Source: Bacteroidales bacterium (lineage in GTDB: Bacteria > Bacteroidota > Bacteroidia > Bacteroidales > Prolixibacteraceae). Taken from it: a stretch of DNA of 64,000 nucleotides. The notes below the pieces were generated by a model, which had not been told where the DNA came from, made no database searches, and saw only the letters and a program-made list of their open reading frames with translations. The first letter of the stretch is position 1. The number at the start of each line of letters is the position of its first letter. The stretch covers positions 45,976 to 109,975 of the forward strand of contig JAAYDJ010000010.1 of NCBI GenBank assembly GCA_012729335.1, given 5' to 3'. Shown here one piece after another: positions 43,278-53,061 of the stretch. The position numbers were made by a program, and so were the translations under genes.

Positions 43278-46200
43278 TTCTTCACCTCATTGATTTTAAA
43301 CACGTCGGCATAGATGAGCCGGTCGGTTTCCTCCGACTGTCCCAGCCGTTCCTCGTAGAGTTTGTCTATGCCGGGGATGCGTTCAGGGCCCCTTTCAAAC
43401 TCCTCGATGATCACCTGGAAGGGTGCTGTTTTGTACTCCCGGGGCAACCTGAATTCCCGGGTGATGGTGTACCGGTTGTTGGTCACATCGCGCTGCGAGA
43501 TCGGGGTTTCATACCCTTCGTCCTCCAGTTTTTTCTCGTTGCTGCCATCGTCAATAAAGCCATAGATGGGTTGTGCCATCCGGCTGTCGAGGAAGGAGAT
43601 CCTCAGCAGACTGCGGTTGCCGAAATTAGCCGACAACCTTTCATTGTAAATGGTTCCTTCCACGGTGATGGTGAAGCGGGAATTCTGATCGTCTTTGGTG
43701 AACCGCAGGGTGGTCTGCCTTTCAGGGACCAGCTGGATGAACGTAGAGAAGGCCACGGGGGAGAGGCACACGTCGTGGTCTGCCTTTTTGACGGAGTAAG
43801 GCTGATAGCGGGCCAGGGCCAGGCGGACAAAGGGGAAATAGACCTGTCCGGGGTTGATGGCCAGGTCGCAGTACCACTGTTGTTTTTCGCGATCGAAGCG
43901 GACGGGGTAGGCGACCACGGAGGTTCTGGCTTTCTCTTCCCCGGGGTATTCCAGGTCAGGATCCTGCAGGGGATTCATTCTGAAGTCACCCGCTTTGGGG
44001 GAAGGATTGTCAGGGGGCAAGGCCATCAGCAGGGGGTCCATGGCCCAGTGGGTATAGCGGTCGGTGTATGCGGGTGCGGGCACCATGGTGGTGATGCGGG
44101 TCAGCTGATTGTTTTGTTGCCCCTGCGGGGGGAGGAGGATGGCGACCATTTCATCGGGGCCCGAGGAGTACCAGGGGCGTTTCAGGTAGATACGGAGACC
44201 TCCGCCCATGCGGCGGTGACGCACGGCATCGGAGGTCTGGGTCTTGCGCCATTCAAAGGTGGGGATGACATAGTCTATCTCGGGGAGCCGGGGCCTTGCC
44301 GAGCTCAGGATGTTCACCCTTTCCTGCCATTCTCCTTCTCTCGTTGCCGACAATTCGGGGTGATCACGGAAGATCTTTTCGAAGTACTCCCCATAGCGGG
44401 AGGTGGCTGTCAGCCTGTAATCGACCCACCGGTGGCGGGTATCGCCGAAGGGGTGGCGCAGGGGGTTCAGCCGGAGGTTGATCTTGCGGGCCCATCCCAG
44501 CCGGGCCGCGGATACGTCGAACCTCACCCGGTCGGGAAGGAGTTTGGCACTGCCGTTCCACTCGCTGGTGAGGCGGGCCAGCCCTTCCGTCTGCCGGGCG
44601 TGGAGCTGGTTAATTTTCAGGGTGCCGGGTTGGGGTTCCCGGGTAAATTCCACCGCACTCCTTTTGGGGAGGGTATACACGGGCAACACCTGTAACGGTT
44701 CTGATGTCTTCCTTGCAGCGGGTTCCCGCTGTACAGCAGCCTCCTTTTTCAGGAGGGGTTCCCGCAGCTGCAGATGAGGCGCCACCTTGGTGAAATCGGC
44801 CACCGACCCCAGGGTGATGGTTTGGTCGTGGTAATGGACTTCCGTGTCAGGGAAGAGATAACTGCCGTTTTTCTCCTTGATGTCCACAGAAATGCCGTCA
44901 TCCCAGGGCTCGCTCCAGCGGGCCGCCAGGGTGGCTTTCCCCGAGGAATGGCCTTCCACGGTAAAGCGGAGGTGCAGGTCGGCATGGGTCTGGTCGAAAT
45001 CCCTTTCCGGGACCAGGGCTTTGAGAACAGGGATTTCGAGGGGTTGCTGGACGGCATGAACCAGTTCCAGTTCCCGGAAGGGTGAGAGCATCCAGTGCTG
45101 CCCTGCGCGGGCCAGTTTTTCGAGATCGGCAAGTTTGGCTGGTTTTTCATCGGCGATCATCTTCCAGATGGCCGACAACCGTTTGAAATCCTCTTCCCGC
45201 CAGAAGGTACTGAAACGAATGCGTGTACGGTGCCCTTTTGGGAGGCTCACCCTCAGCCTGCGGGCACTCTCCTCCCAGGAGGCTCCGGTCTCCCCCTCTT
45301 CCAGGGAGATCCGCAGGGGCTGTGCCTGGATCCACTCCTCAGGAATCTTCCCGTTGGTTTGGTCAGGCGAAAGCTCCGCGTTGCTGTAAAACCCGAACAT
45401 CCTGGGCTGGAATTCCTGGGTGTGGGTGGTGTCGTCGTCTTCCGTCAGGAAAAAGGCCACCCCAGCCGCCATGGGATCGGGAAGGTAAATCACCTCCACT
45501 TCCGATGCTTTAAAAACCCTTTCCTTTTTGGGATCTCCGCTCTCATAGGTGCCTTCATGGCTGGTGATCAGTTCGTAAAGGGCTTTGGCGGCCACCGGGT
45601 TATTGCCGAAGGCCTTGTCGAGCATGCCGTGGGTTTCGGCCATGGCCACACTGTTTTTTGGCGGAAGAAGGTGCCTTTCACTAACCGCGGTATCCCCATA
45701 CTGGCTTTCGTAGGCGGTGGTGCTTTGCCCAAGGTTGCTGCGGATGACCATGTTCTCGGCGAACTCCCCGTCACGTAAGGAATTGCCCACCAGAAGGATG
45801 GGGGAGGCCAGGGGTTCATGCCGCAGGTAGCGGATGTGTACCCGTTCTGTTTCTGCCGGCGATTCCGAAGGAGATTCAGGCGACGGACTGTTGCCGGCCA
45901 GGTCGACGGTGCGGATGCGAAGACGGTAATCCCGGCCAAAACGCAACCGGGGTAAGGTGCCTGGGACAATCTCCGACTGAACGTTTAATTTAAAATCCAG
46001 GTCGGGATCAAAGGCGTATTTTTTTGCTTCAAGGGTGCGCGAGTTGTACACGCGGTCGCGCTTTTCGTCAGAAGGGGCTGGATCGTCGTCGGTGTTGTTG
46101 ATGGCGTATCCCGGCATATGGAGGGCCAGGCTCCACCCTTCCCAGCGGGCCAGGGTTTCGGGCACAAACAGGTCGCCGGGACTGTCGGGATCTTCGGCGG

Positions 46201-47809
46201 CCGCCAGCTCTATAAAACCCTCATCGGGAAGAATCTCTTCCACTTCGTGGGGATTCCCCTGCGGATCGTACCAACGGTAGTGGTCCTTTTTCCTGTGCAG
46301 GGAGTACCATTTTCCCGGTTTGTCGTCATAGGCCACATCCATCCGGTACCCCTGCACCAGGTCATCGGAGTATAACAGGATTTCGGGAACCTGGATTTTT
46401 TTGAGGTCCAGCTCGCGGGTGAAGAAACTTCTCATTTTCAGAGGTTCCACTCTCAGGGAAGGATCTGCCTGGCGGGAAGGAAGGGAAATGGCCAGTTTTT
46501 TCAGGTCGGGGATAAGTTTCAGGTTGGCCGTGATTTTGGCATGGAGCTGTTCGGCCATGCCGTTACGGACGATGGCGATACCCGCGGAGCGCATGGCGGG
46601 GAGGCCTTCTTCGGCGGGAGCTTCGGGTTCTTTGGGTTCTTCAGCGGCGGCAGGCGCGGAGGGTTGCACCGCTGCTGCCCGGTTGGCCACCCCGGCCGCC
46701 CTCACCTGCATGGGCGTGACGGCAGCCATTTGCGTGAACCGGATCTTTTCCTCGTAAAAACGGGCCACCTCCTGCACTTTCGTCTCGGCCATGTTATGCG
46801 TCTTGATGGCGGTACCATCGGCATCGACCTGGAGCACCTCGAATGCCGGGGTGTTTATTTTTACAAAACCGTTGCGGAAGAGGGATCCCGGTTTGTCGGC
46901 CGTATGGAAACCGGTGGCCGTCAACTGAAAGGCCGTGGCCGGCACCGAAATCTGGGCATCGTCGTCCTCCAGATCGATGGAAGCGGGGATCATGCGGATG
47001 CTTCCGGAAGAGGGAATCCCGGCCGCCGGAAGGAGAAAATCGAGGATAAAACCGCATTTGCGCATCAGCTGCGGGTAATTGGTGAGGACCGACAGGATGT
47101 CGTGAAAGTCGAATTCCGGTTTCTGAAGAGGTGGGCGGGCGATTTTCCTTCCACCCGGTTCAAGTTTATGGAAGGTGCGGAACTGACCAAAGTCGAGGCG
47201 GGGATCCATCTGCGGGGAGAAACGGATGAATTTCTCCTGGCTCAGGCGCGTTTTTATCTGGCGCGAAGGCTCTTCCTGCCTGACCATCATCTGCGGGGCA
47301 GTGAGGTTTCTTACCTGGCGGGCATTTTCACCCGCCTGCATGATCCTGGCCGTGTCGAGGGTGATGCCCGAGAGGGGGGCAAAGCGGGCCGCATCCAGAA
47401 ACTTCTCAGGTGACACCCCCCGGGTGGGGGATTCCACCGCCACCCGGCCATAGTTTTTGAGCATGAAGTTCTTCACATGGACGGCCGGAAAGGAGACGAT
47501 CCGTTTGATATCGGGGGTGTCTTTTTCAGGACCTTTTACCCTGATCTCAGGCCTGAAAAGCTGGCGGTAGAGATCGGGATCCAGGTTATTCGCGACCAGT
47601 CGGGCTTCTGTTTCGGTGCCGTTGCTCCAGCGAAAGACAAATTCGCCGGCCGCCATTTTCTGTGGCCAGTCCAACAGATCGGGGAATTTGCCGAGGGTGG
47701 TCCCTTTGACCGGGTTGAGTCTGACCGATGCGAAGACGGAGAGGCGGAGAGTGGGGGTTCCCTCTATGTCGGTTCTGCCGGCAGGCAGCGTGGTGAATAC
47801 GATTTCCAT
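43274..47809 (-). CDS. very large protein of unknown family (1511 aa)
   Basis: No family was recognised. The protein begins MEIVFTTLPAGRTDIEG without a signal peptide or membrane helix. A Pro/Glu-rich linker lies near residues 380-406. After it comes a segment with fibronectin/Ig-like phrasing (RLRIRTVDLAGNSPS, near 630). The rest is aromatic- and charge-rich mixed beta sequence without repeats. It ends in a hydrophilic tail. The gene follows the 1678-aa gene by 33 nt, so the two are co-transcribed. Coding status is supported by the long intact frame, consistent amino-acid composition and the terminator at its end. It could be a structural, surface or enzymatic scaffold; nothing visible decides. 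Confidence 0.85.
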   Translation of the reverse strand: MEIVFTTLPAGRTDIEGTPTLRLSVFASVRLNPVKGTTLGKFPDLLDWPQKMAAGEFVFRWSNGTETEARLVANNLDPDLYRQLFRPEIRVKGPEKDTPDIKRIVSFPAVHVKNFMLKNYGRVAVESPTRGVSPEKFLDAARFAPLSGITLDTARIMQAGENARQVRNLTAPQMMVRQEEPSRQIKTRLSQEKFIRFSPQMDPRLDFGQFRTFHKLEPGGRKIARPPLQKPEFDFHDILSVLTNYPQLMRKCGFILDFLLPAAGIPSSGSIRMIPASIDLEDDDAQISVPATAFQLTATGFHTADKPGSLFRNGFVKINTPAFEVLQVDADGTAIKTHNMAETKVQEVARFYEEKIRFTQMAAVTPMQVRAAGVANRAAAVQPSAPAAAEEPKEPEAPAEEGLPAMRSAGIAIVRNGMAEQLHAKITANLKLIPDLKKLAISLPSRQADPSLRVEPLKMRSFFTRELDLKKIQVPEILLYSDDLVQGYRMDVAYDDKPGKWYSLHRKKDHYRWYDPQGNPHEVEEILPDEGFIELAAAEDPDSPGDLFVPETLARWEGWSLALHMPGYAINNTDDDPAPSDEKRDRVYNSRTLEAKKYAFDPDLDFKLNVQSEIVPGTLPRLRFGRDYRLRIRTVDLAGNSPSPESPSESPAETERVHIRYLRHEPLASPILLVGNSLRDGEFAENMVIRSNLGQSTTAYESQYGDTAVSERHLLPPKNSVAMAETHGMLDKAFGNNPVAAKALYELITSHEGTYESGDPKKERVFKASEVEVIYLPDPMAAGVAFFLTEDDDTTHTQEFQPRMFGFYSNAELSPDQTNGKIPEEWIQAQPLRISLEEGETGASWEESARRLRVSLPKGHRTRIRFSTFWREEDFKRLSAIWKMIADEKPAKLADLEKLARAGQHWMLSPFRELELVHAVQQPLEIPVLKALVPERDFDQTHADLHLRFTVEGHSSGKATLAARWSEPWDDGISVDIKEKNGSYLFPDTEVHYHDQTITLGSVADFTKVAPHLQLREPLLKKEAAVQREPAARKTSEPLQVLPVYTLPKRSAVEFTREPQPGTLKINQLHARQTEGLARLTSEWNGSAKLLPDRVRFDVSAARLGWARKINLRLNPLRHPFGDTRHRWVDYRLTATSRYGEYFEKIFRDHPELSATREGEWQERVNILSSARPRLPEIDYVIPTFEWRKTQTSDAVRHRRMGGGLRIYLKRPWYSSGPDEMVAILLPPQGQQNNQLTRITTMVPAPAYTDRYTHWAMDPLLMALPPDNPSPKAGDFRMNPLQDPDLEYPGEEKARTSVVAYPVRFDREKQQWYCDLAINPGQVYFPFVRLALARYQPYSVKKADHDVCLSPVAFSTFIQLVPERQTTLRFTKDDQNSRFTITVEGTIYNERLSANFGNRSLLRISFLDSRMAQPIYGFIDDGSNEKKLEDEGYETPISQRDVTNNRYTITREFRLPREYKTAPFQVIIEEFERGPERIPGIDKLYEERLGQSEETDRLIYADVFKINEVKK

Positions 47810-47842
47810 GGTTATTTGGCTAAATGTGGCACTTCATAGGGA

Positions 47843-50800
47843 TTATTCTTCGGCATAGGCCAGGCAGTACATCTGCCAGTGGTCGGCTTCCATCATCTGT
47901 GCAAAGGTGGGGTCGGCATCGGCACCTGCCAGGGTGCGGCGTACCGTGCAGGAGACACTTTTGCTGAAGCAGAAGATTTCAATCTTGACTTTCAGGGTGG
48001 CTTCCCCTTCGAGACGGTTGACTTTGTCACTCGACACATAGGTGAGGGCGAGGTAGAACTCCAGGGAGACAGTGATGATGCCCAGGATGGAGAGCCTCCC
48101 GTTGATGCGGATGTAGCCGGTAAGGGTGACCTGGTTGGCTGCCATCTCATATTTAAAGTAGAAACCTCCCATGATGGATACCGATCCGGAAGCCACGCCG
48201 ATGTCGAGGGCGGCAGCGGCCCCGAATTCAAAGGCGGCTTCCACCGATACCAGTCCCTTCAGGGAGGTGGTCAGCAGGAAATAACCCCCTCCGCCGTAAA
48301 TCATAACGGTAAGCAGGAAGGGATTCTGGCGGGTGCAGAAGTTGAAGCTGAAAGTAAGGGGATCGCCGGTAAAGGGCAGGTTGACGCTGGCCCCCAGGCT
48401 GATGTTGGAGAGGGTGCATACTCCCACGGTGACATTGGGAATCCCGATGTTGAAGCCGGCGGTGATCCCGTTTGAGGCCAGCTTCACATAAGGGCCGTCA
48501 TCCCCGAAACCCGAGGAGGGAATGACATTCTGAAGGCTGTTCACAAAGGAGAGTTCCCCTGAAAAGCCGACCGGTGGTGATCCCATGTCGACCTTGACGT
48601 CGGTTTTTCCGGAAGTGCCCGTCTTGAACTGCAGGTAGTTGAAATTAATGGACAGGGCTTTGAGCAGTTCAATTTGGAAGTTGTTGAAGCGGGCGTTGCC
48701 GTTGAGTTCCGGGGCGCTGGCCGGATCATAGGGCTTTTTGACGGTGGTGGTGATTTCCAGCGCCTCTTTGGGCTGGTCGACCTTAAAGGCGAGGATACCG
48801 CCGATCTCCTTGTTCTTGAGCAGGTCGGGCTTCCATTTGTATTCGGCGTAAAAGGCTTCTTCGGTAAACCAGCTCTTGAAGTTGGGGATTTTGGGGATCT
48901 GGCTGTTGAGGGCGTCCAGGAGGGCGGTCACCTGCTGGCTGATCTGGGTTTTAAGCTGGGCGATGGCCTGGCTCACATCGGTGCCCAGGCGGAGGGCCTC
49001 CTCCTCTTTAAGGAGGATTTCGTTTTTCAGACGGGTAATCTCATTGCGCGCTTTGGTGACCGCCGTGATCATCGGGCCAAAGCTGCCCTTCAGGTCGGGT
49101 TTTCCCAGCAGTTCAAAGAGGTCAATGACGCCGAAAATCTTGGCGGAAGGGAGACTGCCCACGGCGGCGAAGAAGTCGGAACCAATGAAGTCGAGAATTT
49201 TCATGTTGTCGAGGCTGCCCCCGACGGGCCCCTGGAGTTTGCTGAGCCCTGATATGACCATGTTGGGTGAAAGGAAGCCTCCCGCCTTGTCGCTGCCCCC
49301 TGAGAAGTTGACGGCAGGCTGGTTGGTCACCCGGGCAAAGACCATCCCCTCATTGTCGTCATCTTCGAGGCCGATGGTCACCGGATCCTTTTTGCCGGTC
49401 AGTTCGTTCACCTGGCTGATGAATACCGAGGCTTCCTGCATCACGGGGTGAAACTTAAGGTCGCCCTCCCCCCTGGCAGGGTAATGGGTGATGCCGAAAC
49501 GGAGCGATTCGGTTTCAAAGGCGGTATCCCCGTCGACCAGGCTGGGCGCATAGGCCACCTGTTGCCCGGTGAATGGGGTCAGGTTGATATCCTTGTATTT
49601 TCCGGTGTTGCCGTTGTTCCCATTGTAGACGCCGGCCAGGGATTCCACCTTTTGTTTGTCGCGGGCCGTGACATTCTCGACAAAGGCCAGAGGCATCCTG
49701 ATCTGGTGTTCTTCCCCCTCCTTGTCGGTAACGGTAATATCAAAGGGAAAGCCCTTCCCGCCTACCATAACGTAAAATTCATAGCTGGAGGAACGGCCGG
49801 GTTTGTTGCAGGGATCGCTTTTCCCCGGTAACTGGATGGGGATCAACTTCTTACCTGTGAGGTTCAGGTTCCCGGCGAGGTTCAGGTTTTCCGGTTTGTC
49901 GATATTGGGCGTTTGGGTAGTTTCGATCCGCACCGCCTCAAAGGGAAACTCAATAAATTTCCCTTCCGGATTCTCACGCCGGTAGATGACCTCCTTCTGG
50001 AGGACGACGATGTACATCCGCATCATGTTGACGGCGGCCTTTTTAGGGGTGTTGAATTTCCGTTCGGTGACCTTCACCAGGGCGGCGCGGTGGCCGAAGG
50101 GAACCAGATAGCCTTCCCTGACGATCTTGACGTAATGGTCGCGCCCCAGGGTAGCCAGGTGCTCCCATTCGATCACATTAAGATAGTTGTCGGCAGGAGT
50201 GGGCACATCGAAAAAGGCATGCCAGTCGAGGTACGCGCCCAGGGTGGTGAGCATCAGGTTCTTTACGGGAACAGGAATGGGCTGGAACCCCTGAATGTCG
50301 TAGTTGGAGGTCGTGTGGACCAGTTTATGGCGGTCGTTGGCATCGAGGGAGGCCTGGAAGGGGGCGTCGATGGGCGCGCATCCCTTGTAATCCTTATTGG
50401 CATCGAAAGCCCAGAGGGCTCTGATGGTCTTCAGCCTGGCGAGCAGGGTGGGGGAGATCAGCCCCTCCCTGGTTTTTACCCCCAGGATGGTGTGCCACAA
50501 CTCGGTGACCTCCCCTTCGGTGGTGTTCAGGGGATCCAGCACCCTCACCTGGGCAGAGATCACCTCCTGAACAGGTTTTTCCTCCCTGATGTTTTCACAC
50601 TTTACTTCGATGCGGTGGATGAAGCCGTTGACCTGGTTGGGGGAGATGAACATCAGTGCAGGTGCTTCGATGGCGGTGCTCAATTCGGGCACCGGTCCCA
50701 CCTTCATGTCGATTTTGAGTTTGTTGATGTCAAAGGTGGGGCTCAGGGATTGCATCGCTGCGGGAGCCAGAGAGAGGTGGAGTCTTTCCTCGCGGTAGGC

Positions 50801-52879
50801 TTCCCTTCTGTCGGCTTTATGGCGGGCAAGTTCCACCATTTTGAGGGAGTAATTCCCCCCGCGGGAGGGAAGTGTTGAAGAGATTGTCCTGGAAGGAACT
50901 GCCGGAGAGGGACTCCTTTGGGTGAGGGTGCCCGTTCCAATGAAGTGGTGATCGGCGGCGGAGATCACCTGGGGCAGGCGGATCCAGGCCCGGGGATGGA
51001 CCCGCAGCGAAAACCGCGACCAGTCGAGGAGGGTTTCCACAGTCAGAGGAAGCCCGGGATGGTTCTCCTCCACTTCATACACCAGCCGGCTTCTTCCGGC
51101 CCGCAGATGTTTGGCGGGGAGGGTGATCTCCTCGTTACCCCCGGTGGTATCCATGGGGGTGGTCTCGAAGAAGGCCTGTTCCAGGGTATGCTGACTGGGA
51201 AAACGGACCACGATGATCCCTTTCTCTCTGGGGTTGGCCAGTTCCAGGTAGGGAGCTTCTCCCCGGTTCGAAAAGGCAAAGTTGTGAAACTCAAAGTCGA
51301 GCCAGATGAGGTCTTCAGGTCTCATAAAGCGTATGGTGATGGCTTTGTTGGGCCGGAAGCGCACCTTGTCGAAGTCCACTTCCACCTTGGGTTCGGCCCG
51401 CTGTGGGCGGCGAACCGTATCCTGCTGCGGAGTGACCCTTGTGCCGGCCGGAAGGGTGATCCGTGCCCGCCGCACGGGATCCTGCGGCTCCTGTTGTTCG
51501 CCAGCTCCCGGTTGGTCTGCCGGAGAACGCTGGTTCCCCGGTTGTATGGTGGCAGGGGCACCTGTGGTCCCGGGTTTCTGCTGGTTTTCTCCTCCGGAAT
51601 CTCCCGCAGCAGGCTGACCGGCTGGCTTCTGACCGGCAGGAAGGGTGATTCTCCGGTTGATTGGCACGGTAGTCCGCCTGACAGGATCCTGGTCCTCAAA
51701 GAAAATCTTCGGGGAGTCGCTGAAGACGGTGGGGCGGGAGGCTACCCCTTCTATGGGCGGGCGGAACGCCTTCAGCCGGGGCTCGAAAAGGATTTCCTCC
51801 ACCTGGTTTCCGTAACCGAAGGCCTCCAGATCAGGAAGATCAGGATTGCCGGCGATACGGAAGGATCCGGCACCGTTGGTGACCCACTGGCTTCTCCCTG
51901 CCAGGGAGGCACTGGCATAAAAAACCGGACTCTCCTTTTCCCCGGAAAAGGCTACAAAAAGAAGCTGGTCGAGGGCAATGGTTTCCCCGGCAAAACCGGT
52001 ATAACGGAGAACCTCTCCGGAGGGTTGGCCCCAGAGCACCCTGACGGGGCGCTCCCTGCTGGTCATTCCGGAGAAGAGATGGAGGTCTCCGCGGCCCTTT
52101 TGCAGGGTAAAAGGTTCTCTTTCGCGGTATTTCATGAGGGAAACCAGGGTATTCCATCCGTCGAACCCCGGCAGGGTGACTTTGGTGCCGGCGCTGCCCA
52201 CCCGGTGAAGGAACGCAAGCTGATTCCCGTTGAAGGGTTCCAGAAGCAGCCTGTCGCAAAGGAAGGTCTGATCGTGGTAGCGGAGAATGACCTGCTGATG
52301 GCCGGAGAGGAGCATCTGCCACCGGTGGTTGATTTCAAGGGTGAAGTTTCCCTCCAAATCCAGGGAGAGTTCCTGCTTCTGCGTATACAGGGAGTGGTTC
52401 AGGGTACAGGCGTAGTTCAGGTGGACTTCCCCGTCAAGAAAACGGGTGAAGTCCACAATGGCGGTCTCTTCTCCGGGATTCATGTGTGTTTCGAGGAGCC
52501 ATGCTCCGTCGGAATGAAAAATGTGGCCCTGCAGGTCAAAGGTCAGGGAAGTGCCCGGCCAGGTTGCCCCGGAGAGGTGGAAGCGCCATGCCCCCTTTTC
52601 CTGGCTGTGCGTAAGGGAAGCGCCCTTCCCGAAGAGGGAAATGGCCACCTCCCAGGCCGGTAACCCGTGACGGAAAACCCGCAGAAACCCTTCGCCCGTT
52701 TCGATGGTAAAGGGCTGTTTGACCAGGGAGTGCAACAGTTCCACGGAGGGAGTAACGGCGATGGCTCCCAATCCTAGGGTTTTGACAAACTGGCGGCGGC
52801 TGGCGACATTCCGGTGGGAGGCGGGAGTTCCGCCGGCAAACCGGCGCGCTCCCTGCAGATTGAAATGACGAATCTTCAT
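47843..52879 (-). CDS. very large protein with twin-arginine signal, unknown family (1678 aa)
   Basis: No family was recognised. The N-terminus has a canonical Tat motif SRRQFVKTLGLGAIAV at about residues 28-43, then a beta-rich region (about 50-390). A Pro/Gln/Gly linker (about 393-493) follows, repeating DPVRR and ITLPAG phrases. A conserved-looking block GRDHYV...VPFGHRAALVKVTERKF lies at about 913-941. A coiled coil follows (about 1273-1330; NEITRLKNEILLKEEEALRL). The end is a hydrophobic, alternating beta region (about 1440-1640) that could form a barrel or beta-solenoid. It is encoded 182 nt after a FemAB-like gene and 33 nt before the 1511-aa gene. Tat export is inferred from the motif. 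Confidence 0.87.
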   Translation of the reverse strand: MKIRHFNLQGARRFAGGTPASHRNVASRRQFVKTLGLGAIAVTPSVELLHSLVKQPFTIETGEGFLRVFRHGLPAWEVAISLFGKGASLTHSQEKGAWRFHLSGATWPGTSLTFDLQGHIFHSDGAWLLETHMNPGEETAIVDFTRFLDGEVHLNYACTLNHSLYTQKQELSLDLEGNFTLEINHRWQMLLSGHQQVILRYHDQTFLCDRLLLEPFNGNQLAFLHRVGSAGTKVTLPGFDGWNTLVSLMKYREREPFTLQKGRGDLHLFSGMTSRERPVRVLWGQPSGEVLRYTGFAGETIALDQLLFVAFSGEKESPVFYASASLAGRSQWVTNGAGSFRIAGNPDLPDLEAFGYGNQVEEILFEPRLKAFRPPIEGVASRPTVFSDSPKIFFEDQDPVRRTTVPINRRITLPAGQKPAGQPAAGDSGGENQQKPGTTGAPATIQPGNQRSPADQPGAGEQQEPQDPVRRARITLPAGTRVTPQQDTVRRPQRAEPKVEVDFDKVRFRPNKAITIRFMRPEDLIWLDFEFHNFAFSNRGEAPYLELANPREKGIIVVRFPSQHTLEQAFFETTPMDTTGGNEEITLPAKHLRAGRSRLVYEVEENHPGLPLTVETLLDWSRFSLRVHPRAWIRLPQVISAADHHFIGTGTLTQRSPSPAVPSRTISSTLPSRGGNYSLKMVELARHKADRREAYREERLHLSLAPAAMQSLSPTFDINKLKIDMKVGPVPELSTAIEAPALMFISPNQVNGFIHRIEVKCENIREEKPVQEVISAQVRVLDPLNTTEGEVTELWHTILGVKTREGLISPTLLARLKTIRALWAFDANKDYKGCAPIDAPFQASLDANDRHKLVHTTSNYDIQGFQPIPVPVKNLMLTTLGAYLDWHAFFDVPTPADNYLNVIEWEHLATLGRDHYVKIVREGYLVPFGHRAALVKVTERKFNTPKKAAVNMMRMYIVVLQKEVIYRRENPEGKFIEFPFEAVRIETTQTPNIDKPENLNLAGNLNLTGKKLIPIQLPGKSDPCNKPGRSSSYEFYVMVGGKGFPFDITVTDKEGEEHQIRMPLAFVENVTARDKQKVESLAGVYNGNNGNTGKYKDINLTPFTGQQVAYAPSLVDGDTAFETESLRFGITHYPARGEGDLKFHPVMQEASVFISQVNELTGKKDPVTIGLEDDDNEGMVFARVTNQPAVNFSGGSDKAGGFLSPNMVISGLSKLQGPVGGSLDNMKILDFIGSDFFAAVGSLPSAKIFGVIDLFELLGKPDLKGSFGPMITAVTKARNEITRLKNEILLKEEEALRLGTDVSQAIAQLKTQISQQVTALLDALNSQIPKIPNFKSWFTEEAFYAEYKWKPDLLKNKEIGGILAFKVDQPKEALEITTTVKKPYDPASAPELNGNARFNNFQIELLKALSINFNYLQFKTGTSGKTDVKVDMGSPPVGFSGELSFVNSLQNVIPSSGFGDDGPYVKLASNGITAGFNIGIPNVTVGVCTLSNISLGASVNLPFTGDPLTFSFNFCTRQNPFLLTVMIYGGGGYFLLTTSLKGLVSVEAAFEFGAAAALDIGVASGSVSIMGGFYFKYEMAANQVTLTGYIRINGRLSILGIITVSLEFYLALTYVSSDKVNRLEGEATLKVKIEIFCFSKSVSCTVRRTLAGADADPTFAQMMEADHWQMYCLAYAEE

Positions 52880-53061
52880 TTGCGTATACTGTTACGTCGA
52901 TAAGCTTCATTCCGTGAGACTGGTGCAATGCCCTTCCGGGATATCCGCTGGTCTGAGTTAAAGCCGGCAATTTGGGCATACCATGGACACGGTGATGAAT
53001 AGGTGTTCTCAAGTTACGCCATTTCAAATGAACTATAACCAGTAAAAGATGTTTTTTTTTG

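Noticed and set aside
43268..44695. 475-codon plus-strand frame opposite the 1511-aa gene
   Set aside because: The minus-strand frame is longer and coherent, is linked to the 1678-aa gene and ends at the terminator; the opposite product is Gly/His-rich filler typical of antisense frames.
50918..52663. 581-codon plus-strand frame opposite the 1678-aa gene
   Set aside because: It is antisense to a frame with a canonical Tat signal and domain structure; the plus product shows no recognisable features.
43274..52879. Giant genes considered as phage tail, contractile injection or toxin (Rhs/Tc) proteins
   Set aside because: No YD repeats, tail, baseplate, ATPase or immunity genes are seen nearby, and neither protein shows the known core motifs.
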